Source of the DNA: Pontibacter qinzhouensis
GTDB taxonomy: Bacteria; Bacteroidota; Bacteroidia; Cytophagales; Hymenobacteraceae
NCBI RefSeq assembly: GCF_008017455.1
Contig: NZ_VRTY01000015.1
Span: 20,325-84,324 of the forward strand
Direction: 5' to 3'
Length of the DNA: 64,000 nt
How positions within the stretch are numbered: position 1 is the first letter of the stretch; the number at the start of each line of letters is the position of its first letter. The notes beneath the pieces are model-generated. The model did not search any database. It worked only from the letters and a program-made list of their open reading frames with translations, and was not told the DNA's origin. Position numbers and translations under genes: made by a program. Positions 17,071 to 25,715 of this stretch are shown piece by piece.

Positions 17071-17114
17071 GAGATTTGTAAGCTAACACCAGTTGTTATG
17101 TGGTGAAGCAACAG

Positions 17115-17585
17115 TTATTCTACTTTTCTGAATTTGTAGGTCCAGGTGCCTCTGCGGGAGGTAATGTAGGTGTCGTCTTTTTTATAGCTGGCATAGCGCA
17201 CTACCTTCTCCCACACCATATCGGTTGCTGTGAGCGATTTAATTTCGAAAACATCCTGGTTGTTCTGAGAGTCGGAAATAACGATGTAGCGGGTGCCACT
17301 GGAGTCTGGCAAAGCATAGTTAACAGTTGCTTCCTGGCCAGATACAGAGTGTACCATTTTCATGTTCGGCTTGTTAAACGAATGTTTTACTACAGCGCGC
17401 GAGGTGTCGGTGTGGGCCACTTTGTCCTGGCCATCAATAAATACAGCTACTGTTTCAAAGTTTTCCCAGTTGCCTTTCAACTCCAGGTCGAGGGGTGTTT
17501 CTACAAATGGTTCAGCTTCGTCGTCTTTACAGGAAGTGAATGTAACAAGCATGACTAATATCGGGAGTAATAATAGTTTTCTCAT
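17115..17585 (-). CDS. Small lipoprotein, lipocalin-like
   Basis: A 156-residue lipoprotein of unknown function. From the ATG at 17585 it reads MRKLLLLPILVMLVTFTSC, a signal peptide with lipobox FTSC (lipid Cys19) followed by KDDE; acidic residues after the cysteine fit surface export in Bacteroidota. The mature part has alternating beta-strand character (LKGNWENFETVAVFIDG and ending RRGTWTYKFRKVE), reminiscent of lipocalin-like domain proteins. An upstream ATG at 17621 would put 12 polar residues before the signal peptide and is less likely. Confidence 0.75.
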   Translation of the reverse strand: MRKLLLLPILVMLVTFTSCKDDEAEPFVETPLDLELKGNWENFETVAVFIDGQDKVAHTDTSRAVVKHSFNKPNMKMVHSVSGQEATVNYALPDSSGTRYIVISDSQNNQDVFEIKSLTATDMVWEKVVRYASYKKDDTYITSRRGTWTYKFRKVE

Positions 17586-18122
17586 GTTAGTGTTGTTTTT
17601 AATTTTAAATAATAATTGCATTATATTAATAGTGATTAAAAGGGTGTGGCCTGATTTACAGGAGTAGGTGCCTGATTAGATGCACAACTACAAAAATTAG
17701 GATGTGCAACTTGTGTTTTTATTTATCGATTAATTTCTAAACGACTCCTTTTACGCTATCGCCTGCTAAAGGATTCAATATTTAAAATAAAAGATTTTTG
17801 AATACTTGAAATGCCTGATTAGAAGCCATTTTAAAACTTTGACTGGTGCCACTCCAGCCGAAATATGAAAATAACCGCGGCGCGGAAGCTTTTTTTTTTA
17901 CTACACGCTGCCTGATTATAAACAGATAACCGGATTGTAACATTTGAGGATGGGACTTGTACGATTACTGGCTTGTTGAACTGATGATTGCCTAACTGCT
18001 GTACCTGAAAAGTAACCAACTACAGGTGTAGTGAATGCTGGGGGAAAGTCTGGTAGAAATAAGATGCTGCAGCTACGCAAGCAGCCAGCTGCAGAGGTTG
18101 TTTAACAGGAACAAAATAACAG

Positions 18123-18180
18123 ACCCTTGACCTATAATTAATGAAAAAGCTTGGGAAGGCTATTTTCATCAGAATAATTT
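18123..18180 (+). repeat. 58-bp intergenic repeat, copy R6
   Basis: Reads ACCCTTGA, spacer, GCTTGGGAAGG, CTATTTTCATC, AGAATAATTT. It is antisense to both flanking minus-strand genes. Confidence 0.85.
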
Positions 18181-18431
18181 TATGGTATAATAACAGATGG
18201 AGGCGTATAAGTATAGTACTATACTAATTTACACCGCTGGTTTAGGCGCAGCAGTAACTAATGGGGCCATTGTTTTCAACCTGCGAAAGTATGAAAGCAG
18301 GTGGTTTAAGTAAGTTGAAAACTTGCTGTTATACCAAACCACAAGTTGCGCTTCGCTAAACATGCGGCAGGAATTTACTCCTTATAAATATACTCATGCC
18401 TCTTCAAGTCTAAAACACTCAAATAATTTTA

Positions 18432-18494
18432 AAACATACCTCCTTTAACTATTGGTGGCATGCGGACTTAATGCGTTAGTAAGGAGGTATGTTT
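18432..18494 (-). terminator. Hairpin terminator of the DinB-family gene
   Basis: AAACATACCTCCTT (18432-18445) pairs perfectly with 18481-18494 across a 35-base interior. On the minus strand a TTTTAAAATTATTT tail follows. It is 48 bases beyond the DinB gene stop. Confidence 0.6.
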
Positions 18495-18542
18495 CTTAGA
18501 AGCTAAACAAGCTGACCCTAAACCGAAGCAGCTTGTCGTTAC

Positions 18543-19040
18543 TTACTCGGTTTCATCATCGGCACTTGGGCCGTAGCTGCCTGGAATCGGGATGTCGAGC
18601 AGGCGAAGGTAAACGCCTAACTGCGCCCGATGATGGATGATTTGCGATATAGCCATCCGGATAACGGCACCTTTTGAGCCTTTGTACATAACCTGGCCAC
18701 CCTCCAGCATTTGCCACTCCTCTGCCAGTTGGTCCTCGTGTGCCTTTTGGAGGTGTTCCTTGCCGCCTTCTAAGGAGCGTTGAAAAAAGTCCATTAGTTC
18801 TGCTTTAGAGTTTATCACCTGTGGCTCGTAAGGGTTGTTATCGAAATTGAGTTCGCTGGTGTTAAAGGTCATGCCGATCCAGCCTGGCAGCTCGGCCACG
18901 TGCGCTGCCAGGCGCCGCAGCGTCATGCTCTTGGGGTGTGGCTGCCAATCGAGTTTGTCTGTGGGCACACGTTCCAGCATTTTTCGGGTGGTGTGCGACT
19001 CTTGCTCCAGCTCCTGCGCAAAAACTTCTAACATATTCAT
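18543..19040 (-). CDS. DinB-family protein
   Basis: A 165-residue DinB/YfiT-like four-helix-bundle protein starting MNMLEVFAQELEQESHTTRK. Family hallmarks are WQPHPKSMTLRRLAAHVAEL (first metal His region) and ISQIIHHRAQLGVYLRLLD, whose HH-R motif supplies the other metal ligands. Such proteins are often metal- and thiol-dependent transferases of unknown substrate. I chose the ATG at 19040; a longer frame to 19181 adds a non-homologous hydrophobic stretch. Confidence 0.83.
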   Translation of the reverse strand: MNMLEVFAQELEQESHTTRKMLERVPTDKLDWQPHPKSMTLRRLAAHVAELPGWIGMTFNTSELNFDNNPYEPQVINSKAELMDFFQRSLEGGKEHLQKAHEDQLAEEWQMLEGGQVMYKGSKGAVIRMAISQIIHHRAQLGVYLRLLDIPIPGSYGPSADDETE

Positions 19041-19251
19041 AGTTTTATTTTTTGTTGATGCTACAAAGAAAACTGCCACTAGTGACAACCCTATGGCAGT
19101 AAGATTTTCGGTCATCGAAATAAATTTTTTATGCAGAAATGGAAGGATTACCGGAAAAGGATTCAGGTTTAGCCCATACATGTTAAAATTTTATAATAAC
19201 ATGGTAATAACCTAGAGCAGCCGCAGCCAGAAATTAGTTTTCTTTGGATAA

Positions 19252-19267
19252 ACAAACAATTGTTTGT
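19252..19267. promoter_or_regulatory. Palindromic operator candidate upstream of fucP
   Basis: ACAAACAATTGTTTGT is a perfect 16-bp palindrome just upstream of the promoter candidate. The same arms with a different central pair occur at 25402-25417 upstream of susC, and a weaker match occurs at 53218-53233 upstream of the GH51 gene. It is likely bound by a dimeric regulator not encoded in this window. Confidence 0.65.
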
Positions 19268-19273
19268 AACTAG

Positions 19274-19300
19274 TTTGCAGCTAAAACCGGATTAACTTTG
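19274..19300 (+). promoter_or_regulatory. Bacteroidota-type promoter candidate for the fucose operon
   Basis: TTTG at 19274-19277 and TAACTTTG at 19293-19300 match the -33/-7 pattern (TTTG, TAnnTTTG) with a 15-base gap, slightly short of the usual spacing. It lies immediately downstream of the palindrome. Confidence 0.45.
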
Positions 19301-19439
19301 TTTTGCTTACTTTGCAGCAACATAAGCTTTGTAAAAAGCAGCAGCCTCAGAAACTGTGGCAGGTTAGGTAAGCTTTACGCTGTTAGTGCCGCTTAACCGG
19401 TTAAAAAAACATCTGCGACCATAATTATCGACTTAAAAC

Positions 19440-20780
19440 ATGAGTAGTTCCGCACCAAAGGCTTCCCTGTTCAGAGCAGGCACCACCTGGCCTTTTATTT
19501 TGATTACGAGCCTCTTTTTTCTATGGGGACTGGCCAACAACATGACCGATACCTTGCTGGCAGCCTTTAAGCGAATCATGAGCATGTCCGATTTCCAGAC
19601 AGCCTGGATTCAGTATGCCTTTTATGGGGCTTACTTTTTCCTTGCCTTGCCTGCTGCCATCATTATTAAGAAATTTACTTACAAAACCGGTGTACTGCTC
19701 GGCTTGGGGCTCTTTATTCTGGGGTCGCTGCTGTTTTATCCGGCCAGTATTACCATGGTGTTTGGGCATTTCCTGGCGGCGCTTTTTGTGCTGGCTGGCG
19801 GGCTTTCTATTCTGGAAACAGCTGCCAACCCCTATATTGTGGCGCTTGGGCCCGAAGAGTCTGGCACGCGGCGGCTTAACCTGGCGCAGGCTTTTAACCC
19901 GATTGGTTCCATTATCGGGGTTTTACTGAGCAAGGTTTTTATCTTGTCGCAGCTCAACCTCTCTAGCGCGGAGGAGCGAAGCGCCATGAGCGAGGCGGAA
20001 CTGGCTGCCGTTCAATCAGAAGAACTGACGGCTGTGATGGGGCCTTATGTAGGAGTGGCTCTTTTTCTGATGCTGCTTTGGCTTGTACTAAAGTTTACTA
20101 AAATGCCCAAAGCCTCTGATAGCGGGCCAGACCTCGAGCTTGCCTCCACTTTTAAGCGGCTTACTAAATTGCCGCATTACGTGTGGGCCGTGGTGGCACA
20201 GTTCTTTTATGTGGGTGCCCAGATTTGTGTCTGGTCTTTCACGATCAGGTATGTGATGCAGGAACTTAACCTCAACGAAGACAGCGCTTCTAACTACTAT
20301 TTAGGTGCGCTAGTGTTGTTTATGGTATCCAGGTTTATATTTTCGGCCCTGATGAGCTTTATAAAGCCTGCCACGCTACTCATGATAACGGGATTGGCTG
20401 CGGCCGTCTGCACACTGCTTGTGGTTGTTGGCAGCGGCTACCTCGGAGTGTATGCCCTTGTCGGAATTTCAGGTTGTATGTCGCTTATGTTTCCTACTAT
20501 TTATGGTTTGGGCATCAGAGGGTTAGGGAAAGATACCAAAGTTGGAGGCTCTGGATTGATTATGGCTATTTTAGGAGGTGCAGTAGTTACAGGTATTCAA
20601 AGTATTGTGTCTGACATGACCGGTAGTATTGGGCTCTCCTTTATAGTGCCCATGATTTGCTTCCTGGTAATTGTGGTGTATGCCATTATTGCCGGCAAGC
20701 ACGAGGAGGCCCTAAACAAACGCCTGCGCGGTGCCGGAGCGGCAGGATCACCATCGCCTCAGTTTAATACAGTAAAGTAG
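19440..20780 (+). CDS. fucP: L-fucose:H+ symporter
   Basis: Inner-membrane MFS sugar symporter, 446 residues with about 12 hydrophobic segments. Its N-terminal WPFILITSLFFLWGLANNMT and the loop with LAAFKRIMSMSDFQTAWIQY are hallmarks of FucP, as are LETAANPYIVALGPEESGTR and LNLAQAFNPIGSIIGVLLS. It heads an operon of fucose-oxidation enzymes, which supports L-fucose as substrate; other deoxy- or related sugars (L-galactose, D-arabinose) are possible. The SDR gene follows after 45 bases. Confidence 0.92.
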   Translation: MSSSAPKASLFRAGTTWPFILITSLFFLWGLANNMTDTLLAAFKRIMSMSDFQTAWIQYAFYGAYFFLALPAAIIIKKFTYKTGVLLGLGLFILGSLLFYPASITMVFGHFLAALFVLAGGLSILETAANPYIVALGPEESGTRRLNLAQAFNPIGSIIGVLLSKVFILSQLNLSSAEERSAMSEAELAAVQSEELTAVMGPYVGVALFLMLLWLVLKFTKMPKASDSGPDLELASTFKRLTKLPHYVWAVVAQFFYVGAQICVWSFTIRYVMQELNLNEDSASNYYLGALVLFMVSRFIFSALMSFIKPATLLMITGLAAAVCTLLVVVGSGYLGVYALVGISGCMSLMFPTIYGLGIRGLGKDTKVGGSGLIMAILGGAVVTGIQSIVSDMTGSIGLSFIVPMICFLVIVVYAIIAGKHEEALNKRLRGAGAAGSPSPQFNTVK

Positions 20781-20825
20781 CACGCCTAAAACGAAGCATT
20801 TAAATTCAAAGTAACTTATATTCTT

Positions 20826-21590
20826 ATGTTTGAATTAACAGATAAAGTAGCCCTTGTAACAGGTGCAGGTAGTGGCATCGGGAAGGCCGTTGCCCTAACT
20901 TTTGCTAAACAAGGAGCCCAAGTACAAGTGCTGGACCTGAACCAGGAGCAGGCCCTGCAAACCGTTTCAGAAATTGAACATGCTGGCGGCAAAGCAACGG
21001 CACATGTTTGCGATGTAACCAACCATCAGCAGGTAATACAAGTGTTCGAGAGCATCGGTACGATCAACATTCTGGTGAATAGCGCCGGTATTTCGCATAT
21101 CGGCCGTGTGGATACAACTTCGGAGCAGGATTTTGACCGGGTGTACCAGGTTAACGTGAAGGGCGTGTATAACTGCCTGTTTGCTGCCATCCCGGTTATG
21201 CGGGCAAATGGGGGAGGCGCTATTCTGAATATGGGTTCTATTGCGGCCGTTATCGGTTTACCCGACCGTTTTGCCTACTCCATGAGCAAAGGTGCGGTGC
21301 AGGCCATGACCATGTCGGTGGCCAAAGATTATATACACGACAACATCCGGTGCAACAGCATTTCGCCGGCCCGCGTGCATACCCCGTTTGTAGATGGTTT
21401 CCTGGCCAAGAACTACCCGGGGCAGGAGCAGGAAATGTTCGACAAGCTGTCTAAAACCCAGCCAATAGGCAGAATGGCCAAGCCAGACGAAATCTCGAAG
21501 CTGATCCTCTACCTCTGCTCCGACGAAGCCTCCTTTATTACCGGCAACGATTACCCGATTGATGGGGGCTTTATTAAACTTAATAACTAA
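20826..21590 (+). CDS. SDR oxidoreductase, probable fucose-pathway dehydrogenase
   Basis: A 254-residue classical short-chain dehydrogenase. It has the nucleotide-binding TGxxxGxG in LVTGAGSGIGKAVA, D-N at CDVTN, NSAGISHIG (the NAG position), catalytic Ser in ILNMGSIAAV and the Y-x3-K pair in FAYSMSKGAVQAMT. Within the non-phosphorylating L-fucose pathway, an SDR acts as L-fucose dehydrogenase or 2-keto-3-deoxy-L-fuconate 4-dehydrogenase; this one could be either. It lies between fucP and the FAH-family gene, with repeat copy R7 right after its stop. Confidence 0.85.
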   Translation: MFELTDKVALVTGAGSGIGKAVALTFAKQGAQVQVLDLNQEQALQTVSEIEHAGGKATAHVCDVTNHQQVIQVFESIGTINILVNSAGISHIGRVDTTSEQDFDRVYQVNVKGVYNCLFAAIPVMRANGGGAILNMGSIAAVIGLPDRFAYSMSKGAVQAMTMSVAKDYIHDNIRCNSISPARVHTPFVDGFLAKNYPGQEQEMFDKLSKTQPIGRMAKPDEISKLILYLCSDEASFITGNDYPIDGGFIKLNN

Positions 21591-21596
21591 GCTCCA

Positions 21597-21654
21597 ACCC
21601 TTGGACTAAAAATACAAAAAGCCCTTCTGAAGGGCTTTTTCATTCAAATAATTT
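21597..21654 (+). repeat. 58-bp intergenic repeat, copy R7, with a perfect hairpin
   Basis: Reads ACCCTTGG, spacer, then a perfect dyad at 21616-21640 (AAAAAGCCCTTC and its complement) ending in a T run, then CATTCAAATAATTT. It starts 6 bases after the SDR stop, inside the fucose operon, and looks able to act as an intrinsic terminator or attenuator. Confidence 0.88.
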
Positions 21655-21783
21655 GAACAGACAGAGAATTATTTGGCGCCTTGCTCTAAATTACAACAAG
21701 AACAAAGTAACTTTACCATAAAATAAGATATTCACTAATAAACATAAAAGAGCCGGGCTAGCTGGTGCGGCACACGATCTACT

Positions 21784-22641
21784 ATGAAACTTATTCGATA
21801 CGGAGAACCAAATCAGGAAAAGACTGGCGTTTTAATAGACGATGTAGCTTACGACACTTCTGCTTTTGGTGAAGATTATAATGAGCGCTTTTTCGAGAAC
21901 GACGGCCTGAACCGCTTAAGAGAGTTCGTGAAAAAGAACGAAGGCAACCTGGAGCGCATACCGGAAGGAAGCCGCCTGTCCAGCCCGTTTGCGCGGCCTT
22001 CTAAAATAGTGTGTATTGGTTTGAACTATGCCGACCATGCCCGCGAAACCAACGCCAAAGTGCCGACTGAGCCGGTGCTGTTTTTTAAGTCGACAACCGC
22101 GCTGGTTGGCCCTAACGATGATGTGGTAATTCCTAAGAACTCCGTTAAAACCGACTGGGAAGTGGAACTGGCCTTTGTAATTGGCAAGAAAGCCAGCTAC
22201 GTAAGCGAAGAAGAAGCGATGGACTATGTGGCCGGTTACTGCCTGCACAACGATGTGTCGGAGCGGGAGTTCCAGCTCGAGCGCGGTGGCACCTGGGACA
22301 AAGGCAAAGGCTGCGATACGTTTGCTCCTATGGGGCCGTTTCTGGCAACTAAAGACGAGATCGCCGATATCGATAACCTGCGCCTGTGGCTCAAAGTAAA
22401 TGGTGTGATGATGCAGGATGGCAACACCTCGAACTTCATCTTTAAAATACCGCACCTGGTATCGTACCTGAGCCAGTTTATGACCCTGCTGCCCGGCGAT
22501 GTGGTTTCTACAGGCACTCCGGCTGGCGTAGGTTTAGGTTTTGACCCGCCGGTGTACCTGAAGCCAGGCGATGAAATGGAGTTGGGTATTGAAGGCCTCG
22601 GTACGTCGAAGCAATATGTGAAAGCGTATGCCAAAAATTGA
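21784..22641 (+). CDS. Fumarylacetoacetate hydrolase-family protein (probable 2,4-diketo-3-deoxy-L-fuconate hydrolase)
   Basis: A 285-residue FAH-superfamily enzyme. It shows the family core KIVCIGLNYADHARETNAKV, metal-binding DWEVELAFVIGK (E-x-E region), VAGYCLHNDVSEREFQLERG with TWDKGKGCDTFAPMGP, and the C-terminal LLPGDVVSTGTPAGVGLG. In the non-phosphorylating L-fucose pathway a FAH-type enzyme splits 2,4-diketo-3-deoxy-L-fuconate to pyruvate and lactate. Annotation as ureidoglycolate lyase is common for this sequence type but does not fit the context. Its last 14 bases overlap the lactonase gene. Confidence 0.85.
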   Translation: MKLIRYGEPNQEKTGVLIDDVAYDTSAFGEDYNERFFENDGLNRLREFVKKNEGNLERIPEGSRLSSPFARPSKIVCIGLNYADHARETNAKVPTEPVLFFKSTTALVGPNDDVVIPKNSVKTDWEVELAFVIGKKASYVSEEEAMDYVAGYCLHNDVSEREFQLERGGTWDKGKGCDTFAPMGPFLATKDEIADIDNLRLWLKVNGVMMQDGNTSNFIFKIPHLVSYLSQFMTLLPGDVVSTGTPAGVGLGFDPPVYLKPGDEMELGIEGLGTSKQYVKAYAKN

Positions 22642-23461
22642 TTCGCACCAGCATTTCTGGAAATATGACCCGGTTCGCGATAGCTGGATAAACGACGACA
22701 TGTCTCGGATTCAGCGTGATTTTCTGCCCGAAGACCTGCAGCCGGTATTGGAGCGCAACGGTTTCGAGGGCTGCGTATTGGTGCAGTCGGCACAGCCGGA
22801 GTTCGAAAACGATTTTCTGCTGGAGCAGGCGGCAAAGCACTCCTTTATAAAAGGCGTAGTAGGCTGGGTCGATTTTTTTGCTGAGGACCTGGAGGAACGA
22901 CTCCAGAACTATAGCAAGTTTGATAAGCTGAAAGGGTTCAGGTATATTCTGCAGGGAGCCGAAGACCGGGCCCTGATGCTGACACCAGAGTTCCGGAAAG
23001 GCATCAGCAAACTGCAGCAGTTTGGCTACACCTACGATGTGCTGATTTTCCCGGATCAGTTGGGGTATACACAAGAGTTTGTGGCGGAGTTTCCGGAGCA
23101 GCCTTTCGTAATAGACCACATGGCCAAGCCTTACATCAAAGACCAAAAAGTTGATAGCTGGAAAAAGGATATGCAGGCGGTGGCAGCGCACCAACATGTG
23201 TATTGCAAAATATCGGGCATAGTAACCGAGGCAGATTGGCATAACTGGAAAAAAGAAGATTTCCGGCCTTACCTCGATACCGTAGTTGAGGCCTTCGGCA
23301 CGAACCGGATTATGTATGGTTCTGATTGGCCGGTGTGCCTGGTGGCAGGTGCTTACGAAGAAATGCTCGGCATTGTGCAAGACTACTTTTCTGCTTTCAG
23401 CGAGCAGGAGCAGGCTGCCTTTTTCGGAGGAAATGCTGCTTCTTTTTACAAGCTGAACTAA
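22628..23461 (+). CDS. Amidohydrolase-family L-fuconolactonase
   Basis: A 277-residue amidohydrolase (COG3618 type) that opens sugar lactones. It begins MPKIDSHQHFWKYDPVRDSW, with the HxH metal motif H7-x-H9. Later metal and substrate positions are in FVIDHMAKPYIK, YCKISGIVTEADW and IMYGSDWPVCLVAG (Asp). Members of this group hydrolyse L-fucono-1,5-lactone, L-rhamnono- or galactaro-lactones; the operon points to L-fuconolactone. The ATG lies inside the end of the FAH-family gene (14-base overlap), indicating translational coupling. Confidence 0.88.
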   Translation: MPKIDSHQHFWKYDPVRDSWINDDMSRIQRDFLPEDLQPVLERNGFEGCVLVQSAQPEFENDFLLEQAAKHSFIKGVVGWVDFFAEDLEERLQNYSKFDKLKGFRYILQGAEDRALMLTPEFRKGISKLQQFGYTYDVLIFPDQLGYTQEFVAEFPEQPFVIDHMAKPYIKDQKVDSWKKDMQAVAAHQHVYCKISGIVTEADWHNWKKEDFRPYLDTVVEAFGTNRIMYGSDWPVCLVAGAYEEMLGIVQDYFSAFSEQEQAAFFGGNAASFYKLN

Positions 23462-23512
23462 ACAATACCTGCCTGACTATTGAAGGCAATTCAAATAAAG
23501 AATACGTGTTTC

Positions 23513-24529
23513 ATGAGAACATTAGTTTGTACCACTCCGAAGCAATTCGATTACGCTACCGGAGAACAACCTGCTTTAACCCCAGGTCATGCCATCATCA
23601 AGATCAGGCGCATTGGTATCTGCGGAACCGACCTGCACGCCTACGAGGGCACACAACCATTTTTTGAGTACCCGCGCATTCTGGGCCACGAACTGGCTGG
23701 CGAGCTTGTCGATTTTGATGATGCCCCCGGTTTTGAAAAAGGAGAGGCTGTAACCTTTATTCCTTATTTTAACTGCGGGACCTGTGTCGCTTGCCGGGCA
23801 GGAAAACCAAACTGCTGCACGCACATGAAAGTATGCGGTGTGCACGTGCATGGCGGTATGGTGGAATACCTGTCGGTGCCTTCTTATGCTCTGGTGCACG
23901 GCGAAGGCCTCAGTTTTGACGAGCTGGCACTCGTGGAGCCCTTAGCCATAGGTGCGCATGGTGTAAGAAGAGCCGGCGTGCGGCCTGGTGAGTTTGTGCT
24001 GGTGATAGGAGCGGGCCCCATCGGGCTTGGTATTATGGAGTTTGCCCGCATAGCTGGTGCCCAGGTTATCGCCATGGATATTAACGACTCGCGCCTCACC
24101 TTCTGTAAAGAGAAGCTCAAGGTGCAGCATATTGTGAACGCACTCTCCCCGGACGTGACGGAGCAGCTGCAGCAAATCACGAACGGCGACATGCCGACTG
24201 TGGTAATTGATGCAACCGGAAGTCAGCGTGCCATTAACAATGCATTCCAGTACATGGCGCACGGCGCCCGCTACGTTATGGTGGGGCTGCAGAAGGGGGA
24301 GGTAAGCTTCAGCCATCCGGAGTTCCATAAGCGGGAGTCTACGCTCATGAGCAGCCGCAACGCCACACGCGAGGATTTTGAGCACGTGGTGGCCTCCATG
24401 AAGAAAGGATTAGTGGAACCTACTACTTACATTACACACCGGGTTCAGTTTGAGCAGGTGAAGGAGGAGTTCGCTGGCTGGTTAGACCCTGCAAACGGTG
24501 TTATTAAAGCCATGGTAGAACTGGATTAA
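23513..24529 (+). CDS. Zinc-dependent MDR alcohol dehydrogenase (probable L-fucose/L-fuconate-pathway dehydrogenase)
   Basis: A 338-residue medium-chain dehydrogenase. Catalytic-zinc residues lie in GICGTDLHAYEG (Cys, Asp) and ILGHELAGELV (His-Glu). Structural-zinc cysteines lie in NCGTCVACRAGKPNCC. A Rossmann glycine motif follows in VIGAGPIGLGIMEFARIAGA, with acidic MDIND after the second strand, suggesting NAD+. It probably oxidises L-fucose at C1 or 2-keto-3-deoxy-L-fuconate at C4. I use the ATG at 23513 (MRTLVCTTPKQF); an ATG at 23480 adds 11 residues with no family match. Last gene of the operon; repeat R8 and a terminator follow. Confidence 0.87.
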   Translation: MRTLVCTTPKQFDYATGEQPALTPGHAIIKIRRIGICGTDLHAYEGTQPFFEYPRILGHELAGELVDFDDAPGFEKGEAVTFIPYFNCGTCVACRAGKPNCCTHMKVCGVHVHGGMVEYLSVPSYALVHGEGLSFDELALVEPLAIGAHGVRRAGVRPGEFVLVIGAGPIGLGIMEFARIAGAQVIAMDINDSRLTFCKEKLKVQHIVNALSPDVTEQLQQITNGDMPTVVIDATGSQRAINNAFQYMAHGARYVMVGLQKGEVSFSHPEFHKRESTLMSSRNATREDFEHVVASMKKGLVEPTTYITHRVQFEQVKEEFAGWLDPANGVIKAMVELD

Positions 24530-24534
24530 CTTCA

Positions 24535-24593
24535 ACCCTTGACACCAAAAGGTTGAATTCGCCTTCTGAAGCCCATTTTAATTAGCATAATTT
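24535..24593 (+). repeat. 58-bp intergenic repeat, copy R8
   Basis: Reads ACCCTTGA, spacer, GCCTTCTGAAG, CCCATTTTAATT, AGCATAATTT. It begins 5 bases after the dehydrogenase stop in sense orientation and abuts the terminator at 24594. Confidence 0.85.
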
Positions 24594-24635
24594 AAAAGCC
24601 CCGGTTAAACAACTTGTTTCGCCGGGGCTTTTTTT
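24594..24635 (+). terminator. Terminator of the fucose operon
   Basis: AAAAGCCCCGG (24594-24604) pairs with CCGGGGCTTTT (24622-24632) and is followed by a T run: a strong GC stem with a U-tract. Confidence 0.9.
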
Positions 24636-24811
24636 GCTCTTCTTAAAATAGCTTTCTGTCTGGATTAATCCTCCACGTTAAGCGCCTTCTTCGTCTTTAC
24701 CTATAAGTTCTCTTTAACAACTAATACCTTAATTATGCTTCACAAACTCCACTATCAGGGGAGAGGGCACGGGGCAGAGTGGGAAAAACTAGCTTATGAT
24801 TCGTTTAACTC

Positions 24812-24869
24812 AAATTATTTAAATGAATAGACCCTCCAGAAGGAATTCTGTTAAAATGTTGTCAAGGGT
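24812..24869 (-). repeat. 58-bp intergenic repeat, copy R9
   Basis: On the minus strand it reads ACCCTTGA, spacer, CCTTCTGGAGGG, CTATTCATTT, AAATAATTT. It lies in the open region between the fucose operon and susC. Confidence 0.85.
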
Positions 24870-25235
24870 TCCCAGCCGCATGTCTGTATGAAAAATAGTT
24901 GATCAGCATTAATGCTTATCGTGCCGCTGAAGCTTAAAGGTAGCAGAAGCTATAGCAGGTATGTAACAAGGCGTATCTAGTTGAAAAATTATGTTAAGCA
25001 GCTTGCGGTGGTGCCATTTGTAGTAGATCTTGATTATAACTTAAGTTTTGCGATACGCTTTATTTAGATGCACGTACCATTCAACCAAACTATATTTGCC
25101 AGTATTTGTGATTAGCTTCTGTAAACTAAGTTTACCACAACAGATTGCAGCAACAATAGCAGTTTTTATTTTCGAACTTCATTGTCTTCTCCTACAGCTG
25201 TTTATATGCAAGAAAAGCAGGCACTTATCATTTAA

Positions 25236-25292
25236 TCTAAGCTTAGAAAGGCCTCTTTACTGCCAGCTCTGAAGTATTGGGGCCTTTTCGTA
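25236..25292 (+). terminator. Weak terminator-like hairpin
   Basis: GAAAGGCC and GGCCTTTTC flank an approximately 30-base interior, ending in a short T run. No gene leads into it; it may shield susC from read-through. Confidence 0.35.
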
Positions 25293-25351
25293 ATTATTAA
25301 CGGATTACTTCTTATTAGAATAACTTAAATAGTGTTGCAGAAAAAAAATTG

Positions 25352-25367
25352 TTGCAATCGGTTGCAA
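25352..25367. promoter_or_regulatory. LacI-type operator upstream of susC
   Basis: TTGCAATCGGTTGCAA, a near-palindrome of the LacI-family type. The identical 16-mer occurs at 42924-42939 directly upstream of the lacI-family gene, and both are followed by ATAAAA after 1-2 bases. This links that regulator to susCD. Confidence 0.75.
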
Positions 25368-25401
25368 TTATAAAATATTATTATCAAGTTTATGTCGGCT
25401 T

Positions 25402-25417
25402 ACAAACAAATGTTTGT
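25402..25417. promoter_or_regulatory. Second operator candidate upstream of susC
   Basis: ACAAACA-AA-TGTTTGT has the same 7-base arms as the fucP palindrome at 19252-19267. It lies 35 bases from the LacI-type site. Confidence 0.6.
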
Positions 25418-25701
25418 TTAAGGGCTTTTCTGGTGCTGCTTCTATACCCTATGCATTATTTAGATCCATACTTCTTACACGTTTCTTCTCCTGGCTATGA
25501 GCAGGTTAGGCAGAACAATCAACGTTGGGCGGAGAGGAAGAGAATGCAACGTGTATCTGGCAAGCCTGTTAGCTACTTTTATATGCTTATTTGTAAGAAC
25601 GCATTTACTCCGGAACAGCAGTGGCAGCAAAGTGAGGTGAGGCAACAACAGGTGCCCGCACTTTTGCTTTATATCGAAAAATATATTGGTATGTCAAAAA
25701 T

Positions 25702-25715
25702 TGCCAACGTTGGCA
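25702..25715. promoter_or_regulatory. Third palindrome upstream of susC
   Basis: TGCCAACGTTGGCA is a perfect 14-bp palindrome about 190 bases before the susC start. I see no second copy in the window. Confidence 0.4.

Larger units (their letters stand above)
17586..18542. other. Long intergenic region
   Basis: About 960 bases between two minus-strand genes. It holds copy R6 and the terminator hairpin of the DinB gene (18432-18494); otherwise I see no gene or clear signal. Confidence 0.5.
19041..19439. other. Divergent regulatory region upstream of fucP
   Basis: 399 bases containing a perfect 16-bp palindrome (19252-19267) and a Bacteroidota-type promoter candidate (19274-19300), leaving an approximately 130-base leader before fucP. 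The frame extending from the DinB gene into this region is not supported. Confidence 0.55.
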
